A DNA stretch of 28,694 nt from CAZCBN01 sp964496975 (GTDB lineage: Bacteria; Planctomycetota; Phycisphaerae; Phycisphaerales; UBA1924): NCBI GenBank assembly GCA_964496975.1, contig CAZCBN010000036.1, positions 1-28,694 on the forward strand, in the 5' to 3' direction. This document shows positions 1 through 7,287 of the stretch, piece after piece. Both the position numbers and the translations under genes were made by a program. Under the pieces are notes generated by a model. The model made no database searches. It was not told the DNA's origin and saw only the letters and a program-made list of their open reading frames with translations. Each line of letters starts with the position of its first letter. The first letter of the stretch is position 1.

Positions 1-19
1 GCTGCAAGCCTGTGCCACC
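1..19 (+). repeat. Partial palindromic dispersed element at the left edge
   Basis: The right arm of the same element that is complete at 8747-8769 is seen here (GCTGCAAGCCTGTGCCACC). The left arm is cut off by the window boundary. It ends in the CCACC tail common to the family. Confidence 0.7.
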
Positions 20-27
20 ACGCGAGC

Positions 28-50
28 CACAGGATTCATCCTGTGCCACC
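28..50 (+). repeat. Palindromic dispersed element with CCACC tail
   Basis: An 8-bp inverted repeat, CACAGGAT and ATCCTGTG, separated by two bases (28-45), is followed by CCACC (46-50). The outer CACAGG/CCTGTG part matches the elements at 8747 and 8788 while the inner arm differs symmetrically, so hairpin potential is kept. It sits 10 bp beyond the stop codon of the minus-strand gene at 61-456. Confidence 0.65.
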
Positions 51-60
51 CAAGCCGGCG

Positions 61-456
61 TCAGTGCATCGGCGTGTACAAAAACTCTTCGCGGACGACC
101 TTGCCCGCCTTGACGGTGTAGACGCCGACTTCGTGCATGATGCGGCGGGGCCAGGACTTGTCTTTGGGCTCGACGTCCATCTCGTAGTGCACGACGAAGC
201 TGTGGGGGCCGACGAAGGGGCCGGTGGCCTTGGTGCTGTAGACGTGGTGGGCGGACATCCACCACTCGCACTTGCCCTTCACGGCGGCGCGGCCCTTCCA
301 TGACTGGCCGTCGCCCTCGACACTCTCGAAGTCGGGGTGCCAGTGCTTGTCCCAGAGCGGGCCGTCGTCGGCGGCGCCGGCGTTGATGTGCTGCACGACG
401 TCCTTGGCGATGGCGGTGACCTGCTGCAACTCGGGGCTTGGGGTGGGGGCGGACAT
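61..456 (-). CDS. NTF2/SnoaL-like domain protein
   Basis: A 131-residue protein that looks like a single cone-shaped alpha+beta domain of the NTF2/SnoaL superfamily. An N-terminal helix (residues 7-25) is followed by WDKHWHPDFESVEGDGQSWKG-type sequence, a helix with WWMSAHHV, and beta strands ending in VREEFLYTP near the C terminus, a pattern usual for the family. I chose the ATG at 456 rather than the one five codons upstream because GAGGAG (464-469) lies 7 bases before it. Family members are enzymes, binding proteins or stress-related proteins of many kinds, so no substrate can be named. The gene follows the Mrp-like gene in the same direction after a 99-bp gap. It may be co-transcribed with it, but a functional link is not evident. 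Confidence 0.75.
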   Translation of the reverse strand: MSAPTPSPELQQVTAIAKDVVQHINAGAADDGPLWDKHWHPDFESVEGDGQSWKGRAAVKGKCEWWMSAHHVYSTKATGPFVGPHSFVVHYEMDVEPKDKSWPRRIMHEVGVYTVKAGKVVREEFLYTPMH

Positions 457-463
457 GGCGGGG

Positions 464-469
464 CTCCTC
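464..469 (-). promoter_or_regulatory. Ribosome binding site of the NTF2-like gene
   Basis: GAGGAG on the minus strand, 7 bases upstream of the ATG at 456. It decides the start in favour of the second ATG. Confidence 0.65.
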
Positions 470-555
470 AAAGTGCGGTGGGCTGTGCGTTCGTGGTTCG
501 GGCCGGCGGCTGCGGGACGGGGCGCGTTGGTTCGGTGTGCCCTGGGGCCGACCGC

Positions 556-1833
556 TCAACTGATCGTGAGCGTGGGCCGGGAGGTGCCCTGGCGCAGGCT
601 GGCGAGGGCGATCTGGCTCTCGACGTTGGCGAGCAGGTCTTCGAGGGCGCGGGGCAGGGCGGGGCCGCCGGCGGTGGCTTGGTCGTAGTTCTTGCGCGGC
701 TCGCCCTCGTCGCTGTTGATGCGCAGGCGCGTGTTGATGGGCACGGCGCCGAGGTAGGGCAGGCCCAGGCGCTGAGCCATGATCTGGGCGCCGCCGCGGC
801 CGAAGAGGTCGTACTCCTTGCCGTCGTCGCCGATGAAGAAGCTCATGTTCTCCACGACGCCCAGCACCTCGATGCCGAGCTGCTGGAACATGCGGGCGGC
901 GCGCACGGCGTCGTCCTGCGCCACGCGCTGCGGCGTGCAGACGACGACGGCGCCCGTCAGTTGCAGGCTCTGGGCCATCGTGAGCGCGACGTCGCCCGTG
1001 CCGGGGGGGAGGTCGATCACGAGGTAGTCGAGCTCGCCCCACTCCGTGCGGTCCACGAGTTGGCGGAAGGCGCCGTGCGCCATGGGGCCGCGCCAGATGA
1101 GCGGCTTCTCGGGGTCAACGAGCTTGCCGATGGTGACGGCCTTGACGCCGTGGACGAGGAAGGGCTGGAGCTTGCCGCCGATCACGGCCTGCTCCATCGC
1201 GTCGAGGCCCAGCATGGTGGGGAGGCTCGGGCCGTAGATGTCGCCGTCGAGCAGGCCCACGGCGTGGCCTCGTCGGGCGAGGCCGACGGCGAGGTTGACG
1301 GCGATGGTGCTCTTGCCGACGCCGCCCTTGCCCGCGCCGACGGCGATGACGTGTCGCACGCCGGGCAGCGAAGGGGCCGTGGTCGCGGGCGGGGGCGATG
1401 CGGCGGCGGTGGACGCGGAGGTGGACGCGGACGCGGGGGCGGGTGCCGGGGCAGCGGCGCGCGCGGGGGCGGCGTGTGCCGCTGGGTTGTCGGGGCCGGT
1501 GCCGGTGGCGAGCACGACGTCGCCCGCGTGGTTCACGAAGGAGAAGCGCAGGCCGTCCACCCGGAGGCCGTCGCGCGCGGCGGCGCGGCGGATCGCGGCG
1601 TCGCACTCGGAGGCGAGCTGCATCATGGCCGGGGCGTCGGCGCCGCTCGGAACATTCAGCTTGACGGCGGCGTAGCCGTCGCACGCGGCGACCCACTCCA
1701 GCAGGCCGGCGGTGACGACGTCGGACCCGGTGCCGGCGTCGACGGTGGTGAGGGCCCGTTGCACGAAGGCCTTGTTGAGCGAAGCCGGGTTGGGTGAAGC
1801 CGGGTTGGCGGGTCGTTGGGCGGGGTTGCTCAT
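556..1833 (-). CDS. Mrp/ApbC/NBP35-family P-loop ATPase
   Basis: A 425-residue protein of the Mrp/ApbC family, cytosolic ATPases that bind and deliver iron-sulfur clusters. Residues about 20-110 resemble the MIP18-like (DUF59) domain that precedes many bacterial Mrp proteins, but in weak form. Residues 120-158 are an Ala/Pro/Ser/Thr linker. The ATPase starts at 160 with the deviant Walker A GKGGVGKST (168-176), followed by LLDGDIYGPSLP, PLIWRGPM and VIDLPPGTGD, all Mrp signatures. The usual CxxC that bridges a cluster after ENMS is absent: residues 335-338 read GDDG. The protein may therefore hold clusters differently or act in another way. The ATG at 1833 is preceded by a weak AGGTGA and gives the expected family length; reading further upstream adds low-complexity sequence. 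Confidence 0.88.
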   Translation of the reverse strand: MSNPAQRPANPASPNPASLNKAFVQRALTTVDAGTGSDVVTAGLLEWVAACDGYAAVKLNVPSGADAPAMMQLASECDAAIRRAAARDGLRVDGLRFSFVNHAGDVVLATGTGPDNPAAHAAPARAAAPAPAPASASTSASTAAASPPPATTAPSLPGVRHVIAVGAGKGGVGKSTIAVNLAVGLARRGHAVGLLDGDIYGPSLPTMLGLDAMEQAVIGGKLQPFLVHGVKAVTIGKLVDPEKPLIWRGPMAHGAFRQLVDRTEWGELDYLVIDLPPGTGDVALTMAQSLQLTGAVVVCTPQRVAQDDAVRAARMFQQLGIEVLGVVENMSFFIGDDGKEYDLFGRGGAQIMAQRLGLPYLGAVPINTRLRINSDEGEPRKNYDQATAGGPALPRALEDLLANVESQIALASLRQGTSRPTLTIS

Positions 1834-2106
1834 GGTCACCTGCGTGTTGTTTGGTCGGCTTTCGTGCTGCTCGGCCGGGTCTGTCCGTTGGGTCGGGCGG
1901 GCGGGGGGCGGCTCGCCGCAACCTTTCGCCGGGCGGGCCCAACACTTCGGGCAGGCCCTGGGCGGGCGCCGGGCCGATGCTCGTTGGAGGGCCGGGGGGG
2001 CGGTCGAGCCGTCGTGCTCGGGCCGCGGGTTCGATGCTAGGCTGAAAAAGCCCAAACTCTGGACGCGCGTCGGCTTGGCCGCGGCGTCCGATCGGGGGGC
2101 CCGTCC

Positions 2107-3414
2107 ATGACACGCCGGCACGTTGTGTTCGCAGCTTTGGACCGTCGGGCGCACGCCGCGGAGTCCGCGGGTGCGGGCGGGCGGCCGCGCGGCGCGGGGC
2201 GGTTGGGCCTGGTCTCGGGGGCGGTCGCGTGGGCAACCGCGTGGGCGGTGTCTGGGGCGGCCGGGCAGGCGGCGCCGGCGATGTCGGCGATGGCCGGGGG
2301 CCCCGCGGCGGCGGCCGGCGAGGCCGCGGCCGAGGCGCCCGACGCGGCAGCGGCGTTGGTCCGGGCTCGCCCGGTGCTGAACCTTGGCTCGGGCGCGGTC
2401 TCGCTCGGCGGGTTTGTCGAGGTGCCGGCGGCGGCGGACGACGTGTTGTCCGGGCCGCGGGTGCCGGCGCAATCGCTGGCGGGCGTGGCCGCGGCGATGA
2501 CGTCGGAGGCGGCGGGCGCCTCACGCGAGCCGTGGGCGCGGCGCGAGGTGTACGACGCGGCGCTGGCGGAGCTGTCGTCGCCGGGGGCGCCGGCGGCGCT
2601 GCGGCTGACGGCGGAGCAACAGGCCCGGCTGGAAGAGATCCGGGCGGACCACGACGCCGCGGCGGCGGCGTTTGAGGCGGAGCACGGGGGCGAGTTGCTG
2701 CGGCTGGTCGGCGTGCTGCAGTCGCGCGGCGTGGACCCGAACGCGCCCGTGGTGCCGCCCAGCGAAGACGAAGAAGGCCGCGGCATGGTGAGCCCGATGG
2801 ACCCGGACGTGCAGCGGCTGCGCGAGCTGGCGGCGCTGCGGCCGACGGACCCGGGGCTCGCGGCCCGGCTGTGGGCGGTGCTCTCGCCGGAGCAGCAGGC
2901 GTTCGCGAACGAGGCGGCTGTGCGGCTCGGGGAGGCGTTCATCATCCGCGAGCAGCGGGAGCGCATGCTGACCGCGATGCAGGCGCGGGCCGAGGCCGCG
3001 GAGGTCGCGGGCCTTCCGGCTGCGGCCGGGGCTGAGGTTGGGACTGGCTCCGAAACCGGGCTGGCGCTCGGGGAAGGCCCGGCGAACGCCGGCGAGGCCG
3101 GCGAGGCTCCGGCGGCCCCGCTGCCCGAGGGCATGCCCGAGCATCTCAAGGCCCGGCTGGAGCGTCTCCCGCCGGCGCAGCGGGCGGCCCTGCTGGCCAG
3201 GTTGCAAAATGTTTCTTTTCAGTCACCTGTCGCCGAGCCCGAGGCGGCCCCGGCCGTGCCCCCATCGCCGGTGCCCCCCGCCCCTCCCGCGGCCGGGGAC
3301 ATGCGGCCGGGGGACGATCGGCGGCGGTCGGCGAAGAGCCCGTTTTCGGGGAAGAAGCCCGCCCCCAGCATGTCTGAGGTGGTTGTGCCGCGGCCGCTAC
3401 CGGAGCGCGAGTGA
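2107..3414 (+). CDS. Ala-rich protein with LTxxQ-like helical segments, probably exported
   Basis: A 435-residue protein that I do not recognise as a named family. An Arg-rich start leads to a hydrophobic stretch at about 33-50 ending in small residues, so a signal peptide or membrane anchor is likely. The middle is predicted helical and charged, with LTAEQQARLEEI (167-178) and LSPEQQ (259-264), which resemble the LTxxQ segments of Spy/CpxP-type periplasmic proteins. A third related segment, LPPAQRAALLARL, lies near 355. Between and after these are Ala/Pro/Glu-rich linkers, and the C terminus is Pro-rich and basic. Codon use matches the neighbours. It diverges from the Mrp-like gene across 273 bp. 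The Spy relation is a motif-level inference only. Confidence 0.7.
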   Translation: MTRRHVVFAALDRRAHAAESAGAGGRPRGAGRLGLVSGAVAWATAWAVSGAAGQAAPAMSAMAGGPAAAAGEAAAEAPDAAAALVRARPVLNLGSGAVSLGGFVEVPAAADDVLSGPRVPAQSLAGVAAAMTSEAAGASREPWARREVYDAALAELSSPGAPAALRLTAEQQARLEEIRADHDAAAAAFEAEHGGELLRLVGVLQSRGVDPNAPVVPPSEDEEGRGMVSPMDPDVQRLRELAALRPTDPGLAARLWAVLSPEQQAFANEAAVRLGEAFIIREQRERMLTAMQARAEAAEVAGLPAAAGAEVGTGSETGLALGEGPANAGEAGEAPAAPLPEGMPEHLKARLERLPPAQRAALLARLQNVSFQSPVAEPEAAPAVPPSPVPPAPPAAGDMRPGDDRRRSAKSPFSGKKPAPSMSEVVVPRPLPERE

Positions 3415-3439
3415 ATGAGGGGGTGGGGCGGGGCCAGCT

Positions 3440-3629
3440 TCGTTTGCGCTTCGATCACTTTATGTTCGTATTTTGTTGCTAGGTAATCGTATTGGAAAAT
3501 GTGAATCTGGGCAAACGATCAGATTTTGTGAAGATTGCGCGTTACTCCACACAGGCGATCGCGTACAACTTGGGTGATCTCTCTCTCCTCCAGCGGGGTG
3601 CCGTTCATTCGGCGCCCCGCTTTTTTTTT
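3440..3629 (+). ncRNA. Possible small RNA or untranslated leader remnant in a low-GC island
   Basis: Between genes ending at 3414 and starting at 3709 there is a stretch of roughly 105 bases (about 3440-3545) near 40-45% G+C inside a genome near 70%, followed by a strong plus-strand terminator. Nested pairing is possible: GATCA (3517-3521) with TGATC (3575-3579), and TTGCGCG (3535-3541) with CGCGTACAA (3560-3568, two bases bulged). No convincing promoter was found, and it could equally be the long 3' end of the upstream transcript. It does not match any RNA family that I can identify by eye. Confidence 0.3.
3592..3629 (+). terminator. Rho-independent terminator
   Basis: A 12-bp stem (3592-3603 with 3610-3621, one G-T wobble) around the loop TTCATT is followed directly by a run of nine T (3621-3629). 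There is no T run on the other side, so it acts on the plus strand only. It ends transcription from 2107-3414 or from a short RNA between 3430 and 3590. Confidence 0.85.
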
Positions 3630-3708
3630 CGCGCTGACCGCGGCGTTGATCGGGGTTTGAGGGGGGGCGGCGGCGGGATCGCCGCGGGCGTGGTAGCGTC
3701 GGCGCCGC

Positions 3709-4875
3709 ATGACAGACGCTGAAGGCCGAACGACGACAAAGACGGCCGCCACGGGGGACGGGTCCCCGGCGGCGGAGGGATCGCGCGGGCCGAAGGCGAA
3801 GGGGCCGAAGCGGGCCCGGCGGCGGCGGTCGCGCGTGCTGGCGGTGCTGCGGGCGATGGTGGCGCTTGGGCTGCTGGCGGCGTGCGCGGCGTGGGCGGGG
3901 GCGCGGGGCTCGTACTGGCTCGACCTGGCCGCGGCGTTTACGGCGCACGCGGCGAGCGGGGCGTGCGTGCTGGCGCTGTGGTGGCTCGCGCGGCGAAGGT
4001 TCATCGCGGCGGCGGTGTGCGCCGGCGCGGCGGGGCTGGGGCTCGCCGGGCTGACGCCGGGGCGGATCGTGGTGGCGCCCGATCGCGCGGCGATGACGCC
4101 CGCGCCGCGCGACGACTGGACGGTGCGGCTGCTGCTGTGGAACGTGGGGCCGGGGAATGGGCAGCTTGAGGGCGTGCGCCGGCTGATTCTGGAGAGCGAC
4201 GCGGACGTGGTCTCGCTGCTGGAAGCGCCGGCGTGGCTGATCGAGGAGTTCAAGGCGGGGGGCGTGTGGCGCGAGACGTGGCCTCACTATTGGCTCCCGG
4301 GGAACGCGTCGACGGGCTTTCGCATGGTGCTGACCAAGCATGCGCAGCACGAGCCGGTGGGGCTGCGCGAGGGGGCGCACCTGGTGGCGCTGGACGGGCT
4401 GCGGCAGATTGTGCTGGACAGGCCGGCGGGGGCGTGGGGGTTTGTGCAGGTTCACCCGCTGAGCCCGCGGAACGAGGAACGGTGGCGCGACGGCTTTGAG
4501 CGCTTGGAGGACGCGGCGCGGGGCGTCTCCACGCACATGGTGCCGCGGGGGCTTTCGGTGGTGCTGGCGGGGGACCTGAACAGCGCGCCGGCGTCGGCGC
4601 GGAGCCGGTTCATTGAGGAAAGGCTCGGCGTGCGGCGCGCGAAGCCCTTGCTGACGCCGGCGGGGACGTTCCCCGCGTCGGTGCTGGACGGGCTCGGCCG
4701 GGTGCGGGCGGGCGTGCCCTTCCCGATGCAGGTGGCGATTGACGATGCGCTGCTGGGGCCGGGCGTGCGGCTGCTGCGGTGGGAGGCGCTGCCGGCGACG
4801 GGGAGCGACCACCGGCCGGTGCTGGTCGACCTGGAGGTTCCGCCGCCGAGCAAGGCGGTGCTGCTGCCGGGGTGA
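3709..4875 (+). CDS. Membrane-anchored endonuclease/exonuclease/phosphatase-family protein
   Basis: A 388-residue protein. A basic cytoplasmic tail (1-42) is followed by about three hydrophobic segments (44-63, 73-93, 98-115), then an EEP-fold domain from about 138. The family's metal-dependent phosphoesterase residues are all visible: N145 (LLLWNVG), E172 (SLLEAP), H249 (VQVHP), D289 and N291 (AGDLN), D345 (AIDD) and D367-H368 (GSDHRPV). The domain is therefore probably catalytically competent and faces outward after the last segment. Members cleave nucleic acids, phosphoinositides or sphingomyelin; the substrate here is unknown. No clear Shine-Dalgarno precedes the ATG. A second, degenerate protein of the same architecture lies at 13751-15001. 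Confidence 0.85.
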   Translation: MTDAEGRTTTKTAATGDGSPAAEGSRGPKAKGPKRARRRRSRVLAVLRAMVALGLLAACAAWAGARGSYWLDLAAAFTAHAASGACVLALWWLARRRFIAAAVCAGAAGLGLAGLTPGRIVVAPDRAAMTPAPRDDWTVRLLLWNVGPGNGQLEGVRRLILESDADVVSLLEAPAWLIEEFKAGGVWRETWPHYWLPGNASTGFRMVLTKHAQHEPVGLREGAHLVALDGLRQIVLDRPAGAWGFVQVHPLSPRNEERWRDGFERLEDAARGVSTHMVPRGLSVVLAGDLNSAPASARSRFIEERLGVRRAKPLLTPAGTFPASVLDGLGRVRAGVPFPMQVAIDDALLGPGVRLLRWEALPATGSDHRPVLVDLEVPPPSKAVLLPG

Positions 4876-4903
4876 GATGGGACGCGCGGCGCGGCGGGGT
4901 GCG

Positions 4904-4955
4904 GGTGTTGGGCCGCGGTGTTCGGCTGCGGTGTTGAGTCGCGGTGTTCGGCCGC
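4904..4955. repeat. Tandem repeat, four 13-bp units
   Basis: Four consecutive 13-bp units beginning GGTGTT and ending GC (4904, 4917, 4930 and 4943) differ at a few internal bases. They lie in the 98-bp gap between two convergent genes (ending at 4875 on plus and 4974 on minus). Confidence 0.75.
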
Positions 4956-4973
4956 GGCACGTTGCCGACATGC

Positions 4974-5876
4974 TCAGCCGGCGTGCTCGGCCTTCCAGCG
5001 TTCGTAGGTCTCGACGTGCTTCGCGCGGGCCTTGGCCCGGTCCCAGACGGGGCCGGGAAGGCCCATGAGCGCCGCGAGGCGCGCGTGGTCATCGGCGAGT
5101 TTGTCGTAGATGAAGTCCACGGTGTCGGGCGTGGGCGGGGCGGCCTTGGGCGGAGCTTTGGGGAGGAGAGCCTTGCGGAACACCTGCCGCACGCGCGGGG
5201 AGACGAGCGGCCTGACGACCCTCTTGTAGAGGAAGGTCTGCGAAAGGGCCGCGAACGGCCCGGCCTGCACGGGCTTGCCCTCGCTCTGGTTGAACACGGC
5301 CTGCGGATCGACCGCGGACTCGACGAAACGGGCGCCGAGATACTCGCAGAGCGAGCGGGCGCCGGCCACGCGATCGCGCATGTAGTCGGCGAAGTTGACA
5401 ACGCGGAGGTGGTCGCGCCCAAAGACCTCGACCCACGCCTGAGCCTGCATCGCGTAGCGGGTGTAGTCGATGAGGGGGGCGTACTCGCGGACGGCGCGGT
5501 CCAGCGGCATGGAGAGCTCGCCGCTTGCTGTCTCATGATTGTGGTGGCTGATGATGCGTGCGACGGGCTCGCGGACGATGTAGATGAGCTTGACGTCGGG
5601 GCCGAGCACGGCGCGGGCACGCTCCGGCACCCGTGTGATACGGGGCAGCTTGGTGTAGCCCGTCGAGGCCTCGCCGCAGTGCGGGGTTGCGCCGGCCGCC
5701 TCGAAGAGCTTTGCGTAGTCGCGGCGGCCCTGCTCTGAGAGCACGTCATCGGACGCGAGAGTCTCGGGCTCCTTGTCCTGCGGGAAGAAGACGTCCGGGC
5801 TGGTGGCAAGGTCAAAGTACAGCGTGGTCGTGCCGCACTTCATCGAGCCGATGATGAGGAAGTCTGGGAGGCGCAT
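4974..5876 (-). CDS. PAPS-dependent sulfotransferase family protein
   Basis: A 300-residue protein of the usual size for sulfotransferases that move sulfate from PAPS to a hydroxyl of a carbohydrate or other acceptor. The 5'-phosphosulfate loop is IIGSMKCGTTTLY (8-20, Lys13 catalytic or binding). The 3'-phosphate site is IVREPVARIISH with Arg102 and Ser110. The sequence resembles heparan-sulfate-type and bacterial Sulfotransfer_1/3 enzymes. It starts at the ATG at 5876 with GAGAGA just upstream and only 10 bp after the stop of the GT4 gene, so it is the last gene of a three-gene operon (8471 to 4974). This context suggests that the glycan itself is sulfated; a lipid or other acceptor cannot be excluded. 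Confidence 0.88.
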   Translation of the reverse strand: MRLPDFLIIGSMKCGTTTLYFDLATSPDVFFPQDKEPETLASDDVLSEQGRRDYAKLFEAAGATPHCGEASTGYTKLPRITRVPERARAVLGPDVKLIYIVREPVARIISHHNHETASGELSMPLDRAVREYAPLIDYTRYAMQAQAWVEVFGRDHLRVVNFADYMRDRVAGARSLCEYLGARFVESAVDPQAVFNQSEGKPVQAGPFAALSQTFLYKRVVRPLVSPRVRQVFRKALLPKAPPKAAPPTPDTVDFIYDKLADDHARLAALMGLPGPVWDRAKARAKHVETYERWKAEHAG

Positions 5877-5886
5877 GAGTCTCTCG

Positions 5887-7287
5887 CTACTCGGTGGGTC
5901 CGGACTGCGGCAACCGCGCGAACGCGTTCACGCCGGCCTGAACATCAATCTTCCAGTCAATCGCGACGTCACCGACGGGCCTGGTGCCGCTGGCTGGCGG
6001 GAGAAGGCCGGCGAACTCCGCCATGCGGCGAACGGCGTCGACGGGGTCGCAGCGCTGCCGCCACTCGTGGAGCACGGCGCGGGTGCCGTCGCGGAATCGG
6101 GGCGTTTCGCCCGGGGCGGTGACCTTGAGCAGTTTCTCGGCGAGGTCGTCGGCGTCGCCCTTCTTGAAGGTGTAGCCGTTGACACCATCGCTGATGCATT
6201 CGGCGGCGGCGCCGACCACTTCGCTTGTGATGACGGCGAGGCCGGCGGCACAGGCCTCGGGAACGACGGCGGCCCAGGGCTCAAAGTCGCTCGGCAGGAC
6301 GTGGATCTCGCAGGCCTTGTAGAGCGCGACGACATTGGCCGAGCCGTCGACGAAGCCGGTGAAGACGACGCGGTCCTTCAGGCGATCGGGCACGAGGGCC
6401 TTGGTCGCGTCGAGCAGGTCGCCCCCGCCGACGAAGACGACGCCCCAGTCGGGCCGCTGGTCCGCGATGTGCTCGAAGGCTTTCACCAGCAGGTCGGGGC
6501 GCTTTACGCGGGTCATGCGGGCGCAGTAGTTGATGTACTTCAGGTCGGGTCGGAGGCCGTACTTCTGCCGGATGGCGGCGACGTGCCCCTCGGTGACGGT
6601 GGCGACGGCGACGTAGTCGGGCTCGTGCGGCATAAAGAAACTCGGGCGGCCCGAAGCGGGGAAGCCGTAGCGCTGGAAGAACTCGATGCCGCGGCGGCTG
6701 CACGGGGCGAGGCCCGTGAGTTGCTTGACGACCCACGACACGTAGAGCTTCTTGAAGACCCTCGCCGGGCCGCGGGCACGATCGCCGAAGACGTTTGAAT
6801 CGTTGAACATGAAGAGGGGCAGACGCTTCGCGCGACACCAGTGGATGATGCGCGCCGAGCTGACGGCGCTGTAGCCGCTGAGGATGACCATGTCGACATC
6901 GTGGCGCTTCATCCAGCGGATGATCTCGCCGCCGCGGGGCCACTGGCGGAGGACGTTTTTGCCCTTGTTCCGCTGCACGAGCTGCTCGCCCACGCCGAAG
7001 ACGACGGGGTTGATGGCGCGGGGCAGGGGGTTGGACCAGGCGGAGTTGTTGAGCTCGTGCGTGAAGATCGTTGCGATTTCAATCTGAGGCAGCTCGCGCA
7101 CGATGCGCAGGTGCTGCGCGATGCGGTACGGCGCGGGCGCGTTGGCGATGATGGCGACGCGGGGCCGCGTCTTGGGGCCGAGTGAGACGCGGTCGGCCGT
7201 CGCGTCGGCAGGCTGCACGATCTCGCCCGCGGCGGCGGCGGAGGCGTTGGCGGCGAGGTCTGGCGTGGGTAAAGCGGGCGCGTTCAT
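5887..7287 (-). CDS. GT4-family glycosyltransferase
   Basis: A 466-residue GT-B enzyme. After a 40-residue low-complexity N terminus, the acceptor-side Rossmann domain begins with RPRVAIIANAPAPYRI. The C-terminal domain has INYCARMTRVKRPDLLVKAF (252-271), VVFVGGGD (283-290), and the donor-binding EX7E motif as Glu336 and Glu344 in FEPWAAVVPEACAAG. These are hallmarks of retaining GT4 transferases that use nucleotide-activated sugars. Its ATG overlaps the stop of the upstream GT4 gene by four bases (ATGA at 7284-7287), so the two are translationally coupled. Donor and acceptor sugars cannot be read from the sequence. Confidence 0.92.
   Translation of the reverse strand: MNAPALPTPDLAANASAAAAGEIVQPADATADRVSLGPKTRPRVAIIANAPAPYRIAQHLRIVRELPQIEIATIFTHELNNSAWSNPLPRAINPVVFGVGEQLVQRNKGKNVLRQWPRGGEIIRWMKRHDVDMVILSGYSAVSSARIIHWCRAKRLPLFMFNDSNVFGDRARGPARVFKKLYVSWVVKQLTGLAPCSRRGIEFFQRYGFPASGRPSFFMPHEPDYVAVATVTEGHVAAIRQKYGLRPDLKYINYCARMTRVKRPDLLVKAFEHIADQRPDWGVVFVGGGDLLDATKALVPDRLKDRVVFTGFVDGSANVVALYKACEIHVLPSDFEPWAAVVPEACAAGLAVITSEVVGAAAECISDGVNGYTFKKGDADDLAEKLLKVTAPGETPRFRDGTRAVLHEWRQRCDPVDAVRRMAEFAGLLPPASGTRPVGDVAIDWKIDVQAGVNAFARLPQSGPTE

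Noticed and set aside
337..1797. Plus-strand open frame opposite the Mrp-like gene
   Set aside because: Low-complexity antisense shadow; the minus strand carries complete P-loop ATPase motifs.
2037..2056. Small hairpin and -10-like TAGGCT before the gene at 2107
   Set aside because: Only a 4-bp stem and no matching -35; too weak to call as promoter or terminator.
3492..3722. Short plus-strand frame starting TTG in the low-GC island (ENVNLGKRSDFVKIARYSTQ...)
   Set aside because: The peptide looks more natural than other shadows, but the frame runs through the terminator stem and T run and into low complexity, and has no Shine-Dalgarno. A gene remnant is possible but not supported.
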